From Blasia pusilla (Eukaryota; Marchantiophyta; Marchantiopsida; Blasiales), in contig CM114273.1 of NCBI GenBank assembly GCA_050084515.1, positions 9,920,001 to 9,984,000 on the forward strand: a DNA stretch of 64,000 bases, written 5' to 3'. The notes beneath the pieces are model-generated. The model was given only the letters and a program-made list of their open reading frames with translations. It was not told the DNA's origin and did no database searches. Position 1 is the first letter of the stretch. Each line of letters opens with the position of its first letter. Shown here one piece after another: positions 45,425-58,811 of this stretch. Made by a program: the position numbers and the translations under genes.

Positions 45425-46229
45425 TCTCCCTTTTTGCTCTCAAGTGGATGAAATTGGCTTGCTTGCTCTTCCAATGAGATTGGATTATCCCTCTTGGGAG
45501 AATGACTTGGTTAAGTTCTATTCTTCGAGAGTTTCAAGATTCTGATATGAGATGGTTATTTGGGGAGACTTATCGTCTTAGGGAAGTTTTCTCATACTTG
45601 GGATAGTGGATGGTTTTGGTTTGTTATATTTTCCAATGAGAGTGGATTATCTTTGTTGGGAGAGCAACTCTAGCAAAATCCATTCTTGAGGAGGGTAGAG
45701 AATGTATGATAAGTATAGATAGGGATGGAGCACGAGTCATACACAATTTTCCTTTCCTTAATCCGTACCATGTCAAGGTGCTCTTCGTAGATAGGTACTG
45801 GTTTACTCGCTATTTAGTTTACCGCGTTGAGGAGGCATTCATGAATCAGGTCATGGAATCTCCAACTCTGATGATTCTTCCTATTGTCACGTACGAAAGG
45901 ACATGGGATTGTACTTTGTATCTCCTTATATATCGATCCATGGATGTTAATAGGCTTGCGCGAGTAGAGATTAATACTAGTTGTGTTGTTTTTCTTGTGT
46001 ACAAGCGTAAAGTAGTTTACAGTGATTTTATATTAGAAATTTTGGAGTTCGATATTATGAAGAAATTATCGCCTCGCACTACCATTCATGATTCCTCTTG
46101 TAAGAAAATGGAGATTGTATATAATAATTCTATATTGAAAAAGAAGAACTTCTTAGAGAGTTCACCTTGCATCAACCACGTTTGCCGCAGCTAGAAGTTC
46201 CATCCTTAGTCGAAAAAAAGCTCTTGACA
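45425..46229 (+). other. Unassigned sequence with a 162-codon open frame
   Basis: The frame at 45706-46194 is the longest in the interval. Its composition (many Tyr, Val, Arg; REEAFMNQVMESP-like and EINTSCVVFLVYKRKVVYSD segments) is coding-like, but no family is recognised. It lies downstream of the duplicated TATA-like units and upstream of gypsy-B4, so a mobile-element origin is likely. Low confidence that it is expressed. Confidence 0.25.
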
Positions 46230-47720
46230 CGATTCCTATTACATATGCTTTAGGTAGAGCGCGTATGGAGTACATCGTTGAGGGTAACCACTACTATGTA
46301 CTGACGTTGGGAGGTACGCCCGGCGAGGTTTTCCTCTTGGCCTACACTATGTGAGCATGGAGTTGGTTTTCTTGCATCACGATTGGAGGTGATTGCGAAG
46401 GAGGTGGTGGATCTATCCTTGGAGCGTGTGCTCCGGCCATCCATCTTAGATTCATGGCAGGTTTTGGTTGCTAGGATGGTGGAGATGCACGCTAACCGTG
46501 CACTAAAGCATGTCATGGTGTCACCAGGTATTGTTTTGCTGTATAACCAAGGAGAGGTCTTTCATTTGGTGAGTCCAAGAGGTATGGTGTGTTTTCATGT
46601 TGGCGTCATGTTGATTCGGAGCACAACCCACGATGTTGAGGAAAGCGGAGTTTACAAGGTTGGGCCCAACGAGGGCTAATGTGGAGGGTTGCAACCACTA
46701 TGCTAGTCTGTGATGGGTATTCGAGAGGATGGCATATGGTATGTCTGACGCCCCCTCTCACTAGGGTTCTTGAGGGATGATGGATGTGTCCCAAATATAC
46801 ATAGGGTAGGTAGTTCTAGATTTTGACTTGTGTCTGTGATATGAATGACAAGAAGGCGACTAACAATGGGCCCAGATGAGCACTGGGACTTTTTGCTCTT
46901 AGCGTCCGAGAGATGTATGTCATGGTAGGTAGGGATAGATGGCTATCGGGAGTTAGAGGGACCTAACCACTAGCTAGGGGGGCAATTGGAGATATTTTGG
47001 TAGTTCTTGTCTCGTTGTTTGGATGCCATGAGTTAGCATGGGATCGTGCGTGTTTGTGTGTATGTTTGTCGAAAACAATGTATGTTGTGTAGCGATGTGT
47101 ATGCGCACGACAGCTATCACAAATTTTTATGATAGATCAGTAAGATCTGGTAAAGCGCCTTCGCAAGTAGAAGAAGACAAGCTTAGGAGGTCGAGGATGA
47201 CCTACTGAGGTCGTGAGAAACCTAAGAGAGCACGTTAGAGCCATATAGAGAACTTTACTATTTTGGGTAAGTTTTCATGTTTGGTAGAGTTAACTTTCCA
47301 CTTTGGGAAGTAGCCCTTGACCTGCTATAGCAGGTCAAGAGGCAAGGAGGTGACCTGCGAGTATAGATTACCGAGGAGAGAGCTTGGGAGAGGAAGGGGA
47401 TATACCTCAAGAAGAGAGAGCTTGAGAGCTCATTCTCTCTTTGTTGAACCTCTGGGTATGAGGCGACGGAGCTATGGTCCCTTGCCTTGTGAGTCTAACC
47501 CAAGCCTCTCATTAGGAGAGTGGTTTTCGTTTGATATTGAGAGAGACATGTGAGAGTGCAAAAATTTGAGAGCTATGGTGTTAAGAGAGATTGGATCTAC
47601 TTGATTTAATTGGAAATATTGTGGTACTTCTTGTCTCGTTGCTTGGATCCCATGAGTTAGCATGGGATCGTGCGTGTTTGTGTGTATATTTGTCGACAGC
47701 GATGTGTATGCGCTCGACAT
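46230..47720 (+). mobile_element. Gypsy-B4: deleted gypsy-B copy with 3' end and LTR-like repeats
   Basis: 46240-46700 matches the gag-protease interval (compare 11290-11600). 46760-46990 matches the integrase-tail region at 39210-39500 (inverted). 46990-47113 and again 47617-47720 carry the repeat ending TGTATGCGCACGACA, and 47130-47600 matches 25640-26120. The two terminal-repeat copies ~620 bp apart suggest one LTR or nested LTR ends. No intact gene remains. Confidence 0.55.
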
Positions 47721-47739
47721 ATTATTTGATAGTCTCGAG

Positions 47740-49900
47740 CGGCCGATAGAGGCGTGTTCGATTATCATTCAAAACTTGAGTTACGATTGATTATGGTTCT
47801 CATTTCTGGATATGGATCTCTAGTTTCGATCGTGGGGTATACTCAATGGAGGTCAGCGATGGAATTTGGAACTAGAGTTATGAATGGTTAGGTGGTTGGG
47901 TTGAGTTCTCATTTTTGGATCTATAGTTCCAATTGTGAGGTAGTCTCGACAGAGCCATATTCTGGTTGTCATTCAAAACTAGAGTTCAATGCTCGTCATT
48001 TAGATGGTTCGATCGAGTCCTTATTTTTTTAACTAGAACCCTAGTTTAGGATGAGTGCACATTTTAGAACTACAACCATAGTTTGGGGATATATCGTTCT
48101 CATTTTGTAGCTAGATCCATAGTTCGATGGTCGGGTAGTCGTGACGGAGGCCATGTTTGGGTTATCATTCGGAACTAGAGTTTTGATTGACCCTCGTCAT
48201 GATTGCACGGAAATGGAAAAGTCCATCCATAGGACAGACATGCTCGGCTCCCACCTGAGCCCTCACCCGTTGCGTGGCCTTCACCCCGGTAGTGGCGCGG
48301 GTTGGGATTCTAGGTCAGGTTGGGCGCGGGCTCAAGGCTTGCACCAAGCTCGTATAGCAAGTCTTGGTCCAGCGGACCAATTTTTGCGGACTGAGGGCGA
48401 GCTCACGTGCATGCTTGTGGACATAGACTTTGTCTGTGTGCAACTTTGACCCTTGTTCTCAATTCTGGAATGACATCTCTAGTTGCGATTGTGAGGGAGT
48501 CCTGAAGGAGGCCAACGTTATTATTTGAAACTTGAGTTCCGAATGCTCATTGGTTAGGTGGTTGGATCGAGTTCTCATTTTTGGATCTATTTTTCCAATT
48601 GTGAAGTAGTTCCGAGGGAGTCCAAGGATGTCATTCGGAAGTATTGTTCCAAATGCTCAACGCTTAGATGGTTGGGTCGAGTTTTCATTTTTGGATCTAT
48701 AGTTCTGATTTTTGCGGACTGCGGTCGCAATGGAGCCATGTTCTGGTTTTCATTCAGAATTAGAGTTCCAAATGCTTATCGTTAGCCGGTTGGGTCGAGT
48801 TATCATTTTTTTAACTAGAAGCCTAGTTTAGGGATGAGTTCGCATTTTGAAACTGTGACCATAGTTTGGGGATTGGTTCTCATTTTCTGTAACCGGATCT
48901 ATAGTTCTGATAGCGGGGTAGTTCCAATGTAGGCCGTGTTCCGGTTGTCAATCGGAACTAGAGTTTTGTTTGATCCTCGTCCCCAATTCTGGAACTGGAT
49001 CTCTAGCTCCAATTGAAAGGGAGTCCCGAGGGAAGCCAACAATGTCATTTGGAACTAGAGTTCCAAATACTTATCAGTTAGGTGGTAGCTACAGTCGAGT
49101 TCTCATTTTTGGATGTATAGTTTTGATTGTAAGGTAGTCTCGAGGGAGTCTAACTCTCTCTTGAGAGATTTCTGAATGCTCATCGCTTAGGTGGTCAAGT
49201 TGAGTTCTCATTTCTTGATCTCTAATTCCAATTGTGAGGTAGTCCCGACAGAGCCATTTTCTAGTTGTCATTTGGAACTAGAGTTCCGATTGATCCTCAC
49301 TCTCAATTTTGGAATTGGATCTCTAGTTCCAATAGTCTCATAGTCCTAAAGGACCTGTGTTCGAGTTGTCATTCGAAACTAGAAATCTGATTGATCCTCG
49401 TTCTCTATTCTATAACTGAAAATTTAGTTATGATTACGAGGGAGTCCCGACGAAGGCCAACGATGTCATTCAAAACTAGAGTTTGAATAAATACTCATTG
49501 TTTAGGTAGTTGGGTCAAGTTTTCATTTTTGGTTGAGTCCGCGTTTGTGGAGTTGAATCTTTAGTTCCGATAGTGGGGTGGTCCCGTCGGACGCCATGTT
49601 CTGATTTCATTCGGAACTAGAGTTCTGATTAACCCTCATCCTCAATTCTGGAATTGGATCTCTCCTCACGATAGTGAGGTAGTCCCAATGGAGGCCAACG
49701 ATATTATTCAGAACTAGAGTTTCGAATGGTCATCGTTTAGGTGGTTGGGTCGAGTTCTCATTTTTTAATTGAAACCATACTTTAGGGATTAGTTCTGATT
49801 TCTGGAATTGGATCTATGGTTCCAATAGTGGGGTAGTCCCGACGGAGTTCATGTTCCGGATGTCATTCAAAAGTGGATCTATAGTTCCGAGCTATAGAAT
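47740..49900 (+). repeat. Degenerate satellite-like tandem repeats
   Basis: Phrases such as GTTGGGTCGAGTTCTCA, ATTTTTGGATCTATAG, TTCGGAACTAGAGTTCC and GAGGTAGTCCCGA(C/G) recur every ~100-170 bp for 2.1 kb in one orientation, heavily diverged and shuffled. A unique insert at ~48200-48440 (GC-richer, containing CTCGGCTCCCACCTGAGCC) interrupts the array. No genes. Confidence 0.75.
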
Positions 49901-50259
49901 TGACAAACCAAAAACTAGAAGTAGCACATAGGGACTTTACAAATGTAATTCCCATGCAAGTTTATATAGAAGAAACCTCATGAAGTGATGAATATGAAAA
50001 TGAAAGCTTAGACTGAATAGTACAAGGTTCTTGAAGTTGATTTGGGTTATTTCTTTAGTGACAACCTTGACGATCATGACTACTTTTTTTTCTAGAGCAG
50101 ATTGTGGACATATGCTCACGTAATCCACAAGGTAGCCAAGCTGATATAGAAGCACTTCCCTCCAGTGAAGGGATATGTGAGACGAGTGGTGAGTTACTAG
50201 ATGATGTAGAGCACAAATTTCGTACTTAAAGAGAAGAAGAAGATATACTTTTAGTGAGA

Positions 50260-53200
50260 TACAAGTGGAAAGAATTGGAGTATATGATGATTTGGTTGAT
50301 AGTGATTGGAGGATGTTTCGTACAATTGCACATGTGGAAGATGAGCCAAAGCAAGAGTTTCAAGAGAAACTTCCACATTCTAGCTTAGATAAAGGGATTG
50401 TAGATATGGCAGCAAGGATAGTGAGACATAAGGATATTCTTCCACGCTATTCATTAGACATAGATAAGGTAGTGGTAGCAAAGGAAACTTGCTCCCAAGA
50501 TGAAAGGTAAAATTTGAGAGCTAGTGATCTTTAGAGTGTGAAACCAAATGATGAGGGAGATCTTAAGAGGATGAATCCGAGTGATTTTGTGCCTCAAGGT
50601 TTGAGTCTATATTCTCAAACTTTACTTGAGCAAGGTTCTCAAGAGAAGACATTAAGCCTATATAGGGAGATGGAGCTTTGTGTGATGGGTGGGTCTGACT
50701 TAGGAATACCAAGTACATGAGATTCCATGAGTGAATTTGAACAAGACCACGAGGAGAAAGTGTTACCACGAAGAGATGCGAAAGCAACGAGTATTGGCGA
50801 TCAAGGCTCGAGAAGCTGCCATTTTTGGTACTATTGATCGTATGCTACAGTAAGTGTGAATAAGAGTGTTTATCAATACATGAGACCATGAATAGTAGTA
50901 TCATTTCCTCATTGAGTGAAATCTTATTAATGACATGGTTGGTTTTTTTTAAAGAGTTTTGACTGTAAAAGGCTCTAGTAAGAGAAAGAGACATCATTCT
51001 GTATTTGTAGAGGAAAAAGAACAACCACCAAGGCAAAGTCTTTGCTTAAAGGAGATAAGCGGTCTAGGAGATTCAAAGAGTGTTGTAAGTTCTAAAGAGT
51101 GCACATTCAGTTCTTGTGGAAAAACTCATATTGGCGTGATGTCCTCTGATAAGGAGAATTATTATGATAGGCAGTAGGAAGATTCACTTGATCATGATTA
51201 ATTACAAGAGTCATGGGTAGGTTTCGTACTTTTTTTCTCACCAATGGTGTTTTCTAGGTTGCATTTGGTAATATAATTGGCCCTAATAGCCAAATAATTT
51301 AATTCCACTCACGGATTTGATTGTCTTGGGAATCTTGCAGAACCCCCCTAAACAAAGAAAGGGACTCCATACAAGAGAAAATCCTCCTTTTATGCCTCGA
51401 CGTTGGAATGCATCAAGAGAATCAAATAAGGATACTTCCTTGGGAAGACGGGGTGGTCCTCCACTACCATATCCTAGTGAGGCATGGCCATCTAGTGGGA
51501 TACAATGGAATCATATATATGAGTACAGTCTCTCTCTGAATATCAAAATTTTTGGATGTGCATATTTGGTAGTATTGATTCATCACCCAAAGCCCAACTC
51601 TTAAAAACTGAAAGGTCAATTTTAAAGGCCTATTGGCTGAAGAATGGAGGCCATCGAAAATCCCCTTGTCACCTTGAAGCAAGGGCAGTGCAGCGGGAAC
51701 GAATGGTAGACTATTGGATGTCAGAATCAATATATATCACATAAATTTAAGGCTGAGAAAATGACAAAAGCTTGATCACATATTCAGACATTGAATTTCT
51801 ACGGCCGACCAAGCTTAGACGGTTTTTCAATAATCCCTAAACTTGTCATGTGACGTTCACTTATAAATATGTCGCTAAATATTGTTGGGTTCTTCTTTTG
51901 GTATGTACTCTTTCAATTTATGCATTCCCAAAAGCTTATATATGAAATTTGTATTTGTTTCTTATAGGAAATGTTTGAATTGTGATACATATAATGTGGG
52001 ATGTGTTTTAGGGGATTCCAAAAAGAGATATTTTATTTCATGGTACAGCAAGAGAGGAGGTACCATTATCACACCCCACCAGCATAGATTTTAGGGTAAG
52101 TAAGACACAAGTTTCAAAGTAATTTAGTGTAGTTGTCATCGACAGAAATGATAATAATGGAAATTTGGATGAGAAAGTATTGTTATATTGTGATATTTAT
52201 CTGCCATGCATTATAGGGAGTCGAATAAGATCTCACTTCCCACATGAATGAGGGGGAGAGTAGATATGATAAAGGTCTACGTGATATGAGATCCCAAATT
52301 GAGAATGGTCAGAGCCTCAGAGGGAGCAAAAAAATAAATAGGATGATATTCAAACAAGTCATCAATTCCTTGAGGAGAAGTTGAATGTACTCATGCGCAC
52401 CCATGGTCTCAAAATTGGCTCAAAGTGGAAAAGAAATAGCATCCAATGTGTCAATTGATGATGCATATGTAGACAAGCCATCAACTCTGGAAAGTACGTT
52501 CATTTTCTTATATAACTCCAATTATATGTCATCAAGGCACTCTAAATTCTTATCTATCTCATTCTTATAATTTACACACCATGATCTAATTACTTCTATG
52601 GCTTGTGGAGGGCGTCATCAAGATTCAGATGAGCTTACAAACAATGTTGAAACCATTATTGAGGCCAAAAGACCCCCTAAGAAAAGGAGGATAAAGCCTC
52701 ACATGAATGTTGGCTTTGAGGATAAGACTATTTTGATAGGTGAAAATCTTTGACATATCCTCTTGTAGGTTTATTCACTCACATTCTCTATGATGAATAG
52801 GAGCTCGTCAAGTGTACACTTCAAAGATATGACCTACTGCACCAAGAACATTTTATACCTACATTCTCCTATTTCTCCCTAGCTATATTCCATATTTCAA
52901 CAATGACTCTTTCGAGTTGGATTATGGTGAGGAATCATTCAATCACATTACATATGCACTTACCAAATTTTATTGGCATTTTTTGTTGGTCTCATGCAGG
53001 TAAAGAGAAGATTCATCATACTCACCATACAAACATCATTGAGAAACCCAAATTTGTGACTAGTACAACCTCCCATGGTGCATATCTTAACAACTTTGTC
53101 TATCTAGTGCATATCTTATTTATTCCAATTGCACTTATTGAGATGTAGAAATGTTGAACTGCACGTCAACAAGGAGAGCAAGATACATGTGTGACTCTTG

Positions 53201-53980
53201 GGCAGATTCAATAAACTTATGTGGTTATGAGTGGAGAATGTGTGAATTTTCTCATGTGTTAATAGTGTTCCAAATTGTAATCTCTTTCAAGGTTATTTTT
53301 CTGTAGGTGAAGCATTATATTAGTGTACTTGCAAGCTTCACCAAAAATCAAGAAGAGGATGAAGGCAATCACCAAGATGGTTGCAAGTGTGGATAGTGAG
53401 TTAGAGTGTAACCCAAAAGAAATAAACATCAAGAATCAAAAGGTAGCGAATCTTGCTTTCACTTTTTGCAAAGACATTTCATGTGTGTTTTTGTAGATAT
53501 ACAAAAAAATGGAAGAGTTTTTGTGTTTATTTTCTTATTTATAGTACCCAACCAGGTGGAGCTTGTCAACTTTTCCAAGAATTTACCAATAGATGGATGG
53601 ACCTTCACCAAGGTATTGCTTGAGAGTATTCTAATTTTTCTATTGATATTTAGGCTTGTCATGTTCACCATTCACTTGTTGTTTTAAATTTGTATATATG
53701 CAGCTCTGTTTGGGAGATGAAGTCCATCTTACACAACCAAAACTCAACCGGAATATTTTGGGTCATGGAGTAGTTCATGCTTAAGTGGGCGAGACAAGTT
53801 CCATGGGAAGGATATAGGTCCTGTATTAGTTCGAGTGGACATTAAGGATACAACACAACCTGATTACCAACTATGGGAGCCGAATACAATGGACAAACCT
53901 GCTCAATTCACACTTGGCGATGCGGTTGGAACTTCAATCGTTTGGCCGGAGTTGAATCTGGAGAAGCTCGTTCATTAGCA
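50260..53980 (+). pseudogene. Probable CACTA (En/Spm)-type transposon ORF remnant
   Basis: Scattered plus-strand exon-like pieces are found (50265-50510, 50538-50720, 50959-51177, ~53340-53450, 53700-53978) in A/T-rich sequence. The last piece ends W-E-P-N-T-M, then FTLGDAVGTSIVWPELNLE and a stop. It resembles the C-terminal domain that plant CACTA-associated proteins share (a G-x-x-L-G-P-x-x-V-x-V segment, then A-x-G-x-x-V-x-W-P). A basic piece KKRMKAITKMVASV lies upstream. No DDE domain was recognised. The assignment rests on one domain and the terminal repeats that follow. Confidence 0.4.
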
Positions 53981-54419
53981 TCTTTGGCTTTTATGCTTTT
54001 CATAAATGTTTAGATTTTAACAATGATTCTATTAAGTCATTCATTTATAGTTTGGCCTCCATTTGCACCTATTCCTTCTTTCTGATTTCTATCTACATAC
54101 TTTCATTCTGACAGAAATAATGAATCTATATGTTGGTTTCATCAAGTACAAAATGATTTGATTGTGAAGCATTTTCAGTTTTCAAAATTTATCATAGTTA
54201 ACCTTCAGATTGAATTTTTTCTATCCCCACCATTGTCTATGCAACTTGTATTGACACTACTGCTTTCTGAATCTCAAAGAATCTTTAATTATATTAAGAG
54301 GATCATGTTACTCACATGACCACCACTTGAATTGGACAATAACTTTGATCATAACAATCACTAATATAGGAGCAATGATATGAATTGTGATCACAATATA
54401 TCATCTACTAATAAGATAC

Positions 54420-54930
54420 AAATGATAGAGTTGTGTGAATGACTAATATAGTATGTTAAATTACTCAAACGGCAAAGATAATATGTGTTGTAGTAATAAA
54501 AATAACTAATATAGTCATGGTAATAACTAATAAAATCAATATAAGAACTCATATGTTAGGAAATATGACTTATATAGTCATGAATAACTTAAGCTATATG
54601 ACTCAAATCATGAATTTCATATCTAAGTTAGTCATAAAATATGACTATTAGTGACTAAAGTTGTCATAAATACCAACCCATTTAGTCCTATTCCATGACT
54701 ATGTAGTCATAGGAAATGGCATAGTCCTTATGTATGACTCAGTCATTAAAGCCATGTGTCACTTTCATTCGTCAATATTATTATACGTGTCATTATCTCA
54801 TCAGTGACCATAATAGTCCATCGTTCCCAAATATGACACGTGGTCATATTGGATTTGATATTATAATCTTACTCACTATGCCACATCATCTGATGACCTG
54901 GAAAGTATTTTATGACTAAGTCATTACGTA
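54420..54930. repeat. Subterminal-type ATGACTA/TAGTCAT repeat cluster
   Basis: The heptamers ATGACTA and TAGTCAT and close variants occur many times in both orientations (for example near 54520, 54580, 54640, 54700, 54735 and 54912). Short motifs repeated in both orientations next to an element end are typical of CACTA subterminal regions. No CACTA...TAGTG terminus was found before gypsy-A2 begins at ~54955. Confidence 0.55.
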
Positions 54931-55017
54931 CACATATCATGTAATCTTGTAAAGGTGGCTATACAACGATCTTCTTGCCATGTCCAAGGATCCGTCTGTA
55001 GATGGAAGGCCGTCAAT

Positions 55018-57149
55018 GCAGATGGCGTCAGTCCAGACATGGAAAAGGTAAAGGCTATTTCCGAGTGGGAACCCCCATCCACTGTAAAGGGGATGAGGAG
55101 GTTCATAGGTGCGGTGCAATTTTATCGTACTTATGTGAAAAACTTTTCGGGAATTGTGAGACCTCTCACGGATTGGACGGCAAAGTTTGCCAACACGACT
55201 TGGACCCAGGAAGTTAATGAGGCATTCAACCGAGTGAAGCAGATTCTATCGTAGGAACCAGTGTTAAAGCTGCCGGAGTTTGACAAACCGTTCGAAGTGC
55301 ATACCGATGCTAGTGATTTCGCGGTTGCAGGAATGTTGGTGCAAGAAGGGAGACCGGTGGCATATGAGAGCAAGAAGCTTAGCGACACTGAAAGGAGATG
55401 GCCTACTCACGAGAAAGAGTTGTTCGCGGTGGTACATTGCTTGAGGAAGTGGCGGCATTATCTAGGGCTCCACAGGACTCGAGTATTCACCGATAATATA
55501 TCACTCAAGTATTTTGAGACCCAGGATCGAGTGACACCGAAACAACTGCGGTGGCATGATACCTTGGCGCTGATGGATGTAGAGTTGATCCACAAGCTAG
55601 GTAAAGATAATGTGATTCCAGATGCGTTAAGTCGCAAGGAGGAACACATGCCATCGACGACACAGGTCTTGAGAGCAATGTTCCCTAAGGAAACAGATCT
55701 GGAGAGAAGGATTCGTGAAGGATATATGAAGGATGCTCAAGCAGGGGAATACCTGAGGAAGTTGAAGTAGGGTGAGAAGGTGGCCAACATAAGTTTGAGG
55801 CACGGTTTACTAAGGTTCAAATAGAGTAGGATCTATGTAGGGCAAGGCAGAATGCGAACCAAGGTGTTAGCGGAATGTCACGACAGACCCTTGGCAGGAC
55901 ATAAAGGAGAGAAATCTACGCTAGCTGTTCTGTCGAAGCGGTTCTTTTGGCCCAACATGAAGGAGGATGTTGCTCAATATGTGAAGACTGTGTGACCGCC
56001 TAGCGAATAGAGTCTCTTATGATAAGAAACAAGGCTTGCTGCATCCCTTGCCGATCCCCGAAGGACCCTTGCAAAGTGTGAGTATGGATTTCATCACGAG
56101 TCTTCCGGAATCTGGGGGATACAACGCTATACTGGTGATTGTTGATCGGTTTAGCAAGTTGGCGAGATTCGTGCCGACGGTGGATTCCGCAGAACGGCGT
56201 AATGACTGGCGCAACTATTCCTCGATAGCCGGTGGCGGCGCATGGTTTGCCGAGAGCATTGTTTTGATCGGGATCAAAGTTTACGGTGCTTTCGGAAGCA
56301 CTTGTTGAAGGTTTAAGACCAAACGAGTTTGATGACGGCTTTCCACCCAGGACGGATGGGACGATGAAAAGGTAAACTCTATCGTGAATCAAGACTTGAG
56401 GAATTATGTTAGTCTTTGATCAACGCGATTGGGTCAGTGGTGAGCATGGCGGAATATCGCTACAACTCGACCAAGATGCGCACAGGAGAATCTTCGTTTC
56501 TCCTGGCAAATGGACGAGAGCGAAGGGCCTCTTGATCTAGCCCTTTCGAAGGGTACTACATTGGCACGAACACGACAAGCGGCGGCAGAAAGTTTGTTGG
56601 TAGAGATGCGAGAACGAGAAGAGAGCGCGAGGCGAAGTCTTGCAAAGGCTCAAATGAGGTACGTTAAGCATGCTAACAAGAGTCGGCGCCAAGTACGATT
56701 CCAAGTTGGAGAATAAGTGTGGTTGAGTGTGAAGAATCTCACTCTTCCGAAAGAGTTGTCTGTGGTCGCCTCCGCCAAGTATCTTTGGACCGTATGTGAT
56801 TGTGGCAAACCCGTTTGAGGATGTGTATACGTTGAGGCTGCCGGACGAGTTCAAGATTCACCCGACCTTTCATGTGTCATTATTGAAGAAATACCTTCAA
56901 GATAATGGACGTTCCGAGCGGAGACAAGTGGTGAGACCGCACCCGGTCATCGTAAATAAGGAGCCGGATTTCGAGGTCGAGACCATCTTATGTTCGAGGC
57001 GTCGGGCCAACAAGTATGAATACTTGGTAAAATGGAAGGGCTACCATGTGAAGGAGGCGACTTGGATTATGGAGGCGGATTTGGAACACGCGCAAGAGTT
57101 GTTGTGTGACTTCAAGCTTAACACAAGCAAAGCACATACGTTAGTATGA
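55018..57149 (+). pseudogene. Gypsy-A2 pol: RNase H, integrase, chromodomain
   Basis: RNase H has VHTDASDFAVAGMLVQEGR, the Glu in WPTHEKELF, and FTDNISLKYF. The linker has VIPDALSR. Integrase has FAQ/VAQYVKT (zinc-binding part damaged), SMDFITSLP (first Asp) and AILVIVDRFSKLARFVP. The middle of integrase is deleted around 56200-56350. After the C-terminal IHPTFHVSLLK box a chromodomain follows: FEVETILCSRR, YEYLVKWKGY and ATWIMEADLE (56964-57090). Chromodomains steer chromoviruses to histone-marked chromatin. In-frame TAG codons (55252, 55768, 55822) and frameshifts make it defective. Confidence 0.8.
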
Positions 57150-57841
57150 GGAGAAGCTAGAGACATGACTTGTAATCGTGGAATCTTGGGCGAAGGCCGT
57201 TTGTAACTAGAATATGCTAGTGTTGCAATAAAGGAGTGTGTACGGATTTGGAGATTCGATACTGAGTGTTGATTGCAATTTGTATGTGGTAGTGCATGGC
57301 TATGAGTCGTTCATCATAGACTTAGAATGTACGACGACGAGGAGGACGGACAAGGAGTATTTGAGGTGAGAGCTCGTATGTGGATAAGCACCTAGAACAG
57401 GACCTTGTGTTGGATTACACTCGGGCTCGCCCTAGCGTCGGCGGGGCAGATGAAGTCTGTCTTGGGGCTTGGGGTGATCTTACTTGTGGCCACATAAGTA
57501 AACTTAGTGACGCGCCTAAGTCGAATACAAGAGCGACCCAATAGTAGTACGATTTGTGGACCAGGTAAACAGGTGTGATGTTTACACTAATGAGTCGAAA
57601 GAGTCTAAGGTTGCACACTTAGTTAGCTTATTTGATAGGTTAGTTCCTTGGAACTAGTTCAGGCTTATCGAAGATGAGAGGCTAATAATTCTAAGTGGGG
57701 CAAAGCGACAACTAGAGACTAAGAGGAATTACGGGTTAGCCACCAGAACGCAATTCAATGTCAAGGGGTAGGCTGCCCAGGAGACTTGACATAATAAAAG
57801 TTTGCGTTGATGAGGGCATCAACCTCTAAAAGAGGGGTGAG

Positions 57842-58806
57842 TGTTGCGACCCTCATGACCAAACAAGTGCCAAGCGGAACATCGGAACATTAGCGGGCTC
57901 ACGCTAAGATGGTTTGCGCGTTGGAGTTGTCTCAAAGAGGAGACAAGAGACAAGACGCCAGCGAGAAGTCGCGTTTCAGATGTGATGGTTGCAACTCAGA
58001 AACCTGGACCAAACGCGGAATGAGACTTGAAAGAAGTCGAGTCTAGGAAGTGGGTTGCCAAAGGAAAGATCCGGATTTGGAACGCCACTTGCGTTTGAGA
58101 GTTTCCGACTGTATTTATGGCCATAACTTTTAGCGCCGAGATGCATTTGGAGCAAATAAGAGTGCGTTGGAAAGCTTATGAAGAGCCGGTTCAAACACAC
58201 CAAAGATCGCTGCAAACTCATAAGCAGCGGCCGAGATACGACCCAAAAATGACTGTAAGTGGAGTCGGGTTGAGGGCCACAATGAAGGGCCCGAACCTCT
58301 TTTCCCAAAGGGGAGGGGTTATTGGAGAACCCCAGAAGTACTAGTAAGGGGGAAGGTCTCCGAGAGTGCTTGGAACCCAAACCCCACTTTGGGCGCCGCG
58401 GGGCGGCTCAAGGGCATGGAACGGAATGCGAGTTTGGGCGTTGGGTTGGAAAACCTGCACCAAGTCCATTGAGGCGATTTTAGACATCCCTCTTGGATTT
58501 CACGCCGCGACTCAATTACTTGGGTCTCGGTTCGGAACTCACACGAGGACCGTTGAACAGTTGGGATCGCTAGGCGTGCAAGTGCCGTTTCAGATCCCTG
58601 GACTAACCAGGAAGTCGATTCCAAGTCTTGAAGGACTTGCCATGTGTTGGGAGCTAGGAACTAAGGAAGGTTGAGCTTGATGAGACGCCGAGTTTAGGAC
58701 TCGGTGGGTTGGAACGCCGGTTGGCCAAACCCGACTAACGAGAGTGCGTGTTTGGGTGCAGATCGGCGATGAGTTCATGACCTACTGAACGCACACTTCC
58801 GCAACA
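57842..58806 (+). repeat. 3' LTR of gypsy-A2
   Basis: A 965-bp sequence beginning TGTTGCGACC and ending TTCCGCAACA, so the ends form the short inverted repeat TGTTGCG/CGCAACA. It is preceded by the purine-rich AAAAGAGGGGTGAG (57828-57841), the polypurine tract that primes plus-strand DNA. A homologous LTR lies inverted at 9758-10745. 57150-57827 is untranslated 3' internal sequence. Confidence 0.85.
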
Positions 58807-58811
58807 CTAAA

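Larger units (their letters stand above)
54955..58806 (+). mobile_element. Gypsy-A2: 5'-truncated chromovirus copy with 3' LTR
   Basis: It begins in the RT/RNase H connection and runs through RNase H, integrase, chromodomain, polypurine tract and LTR. The 5' LTR, gag, protease and RT core are missing. It abuts a CACTA-like region on the left. On the right its LTR ends exactly where MULE-3 sequence starts, so gypsy-A2 (or recombination at its LTR) truncated the MULE-3 methyltransferase gene. Confidence 0.8.

Noticed and set aside
47740-49900. Pseudogene family suggested by short open frames
   Set aside because: The signal is explained by tandem, satellite-like phrases with no conserved frame.
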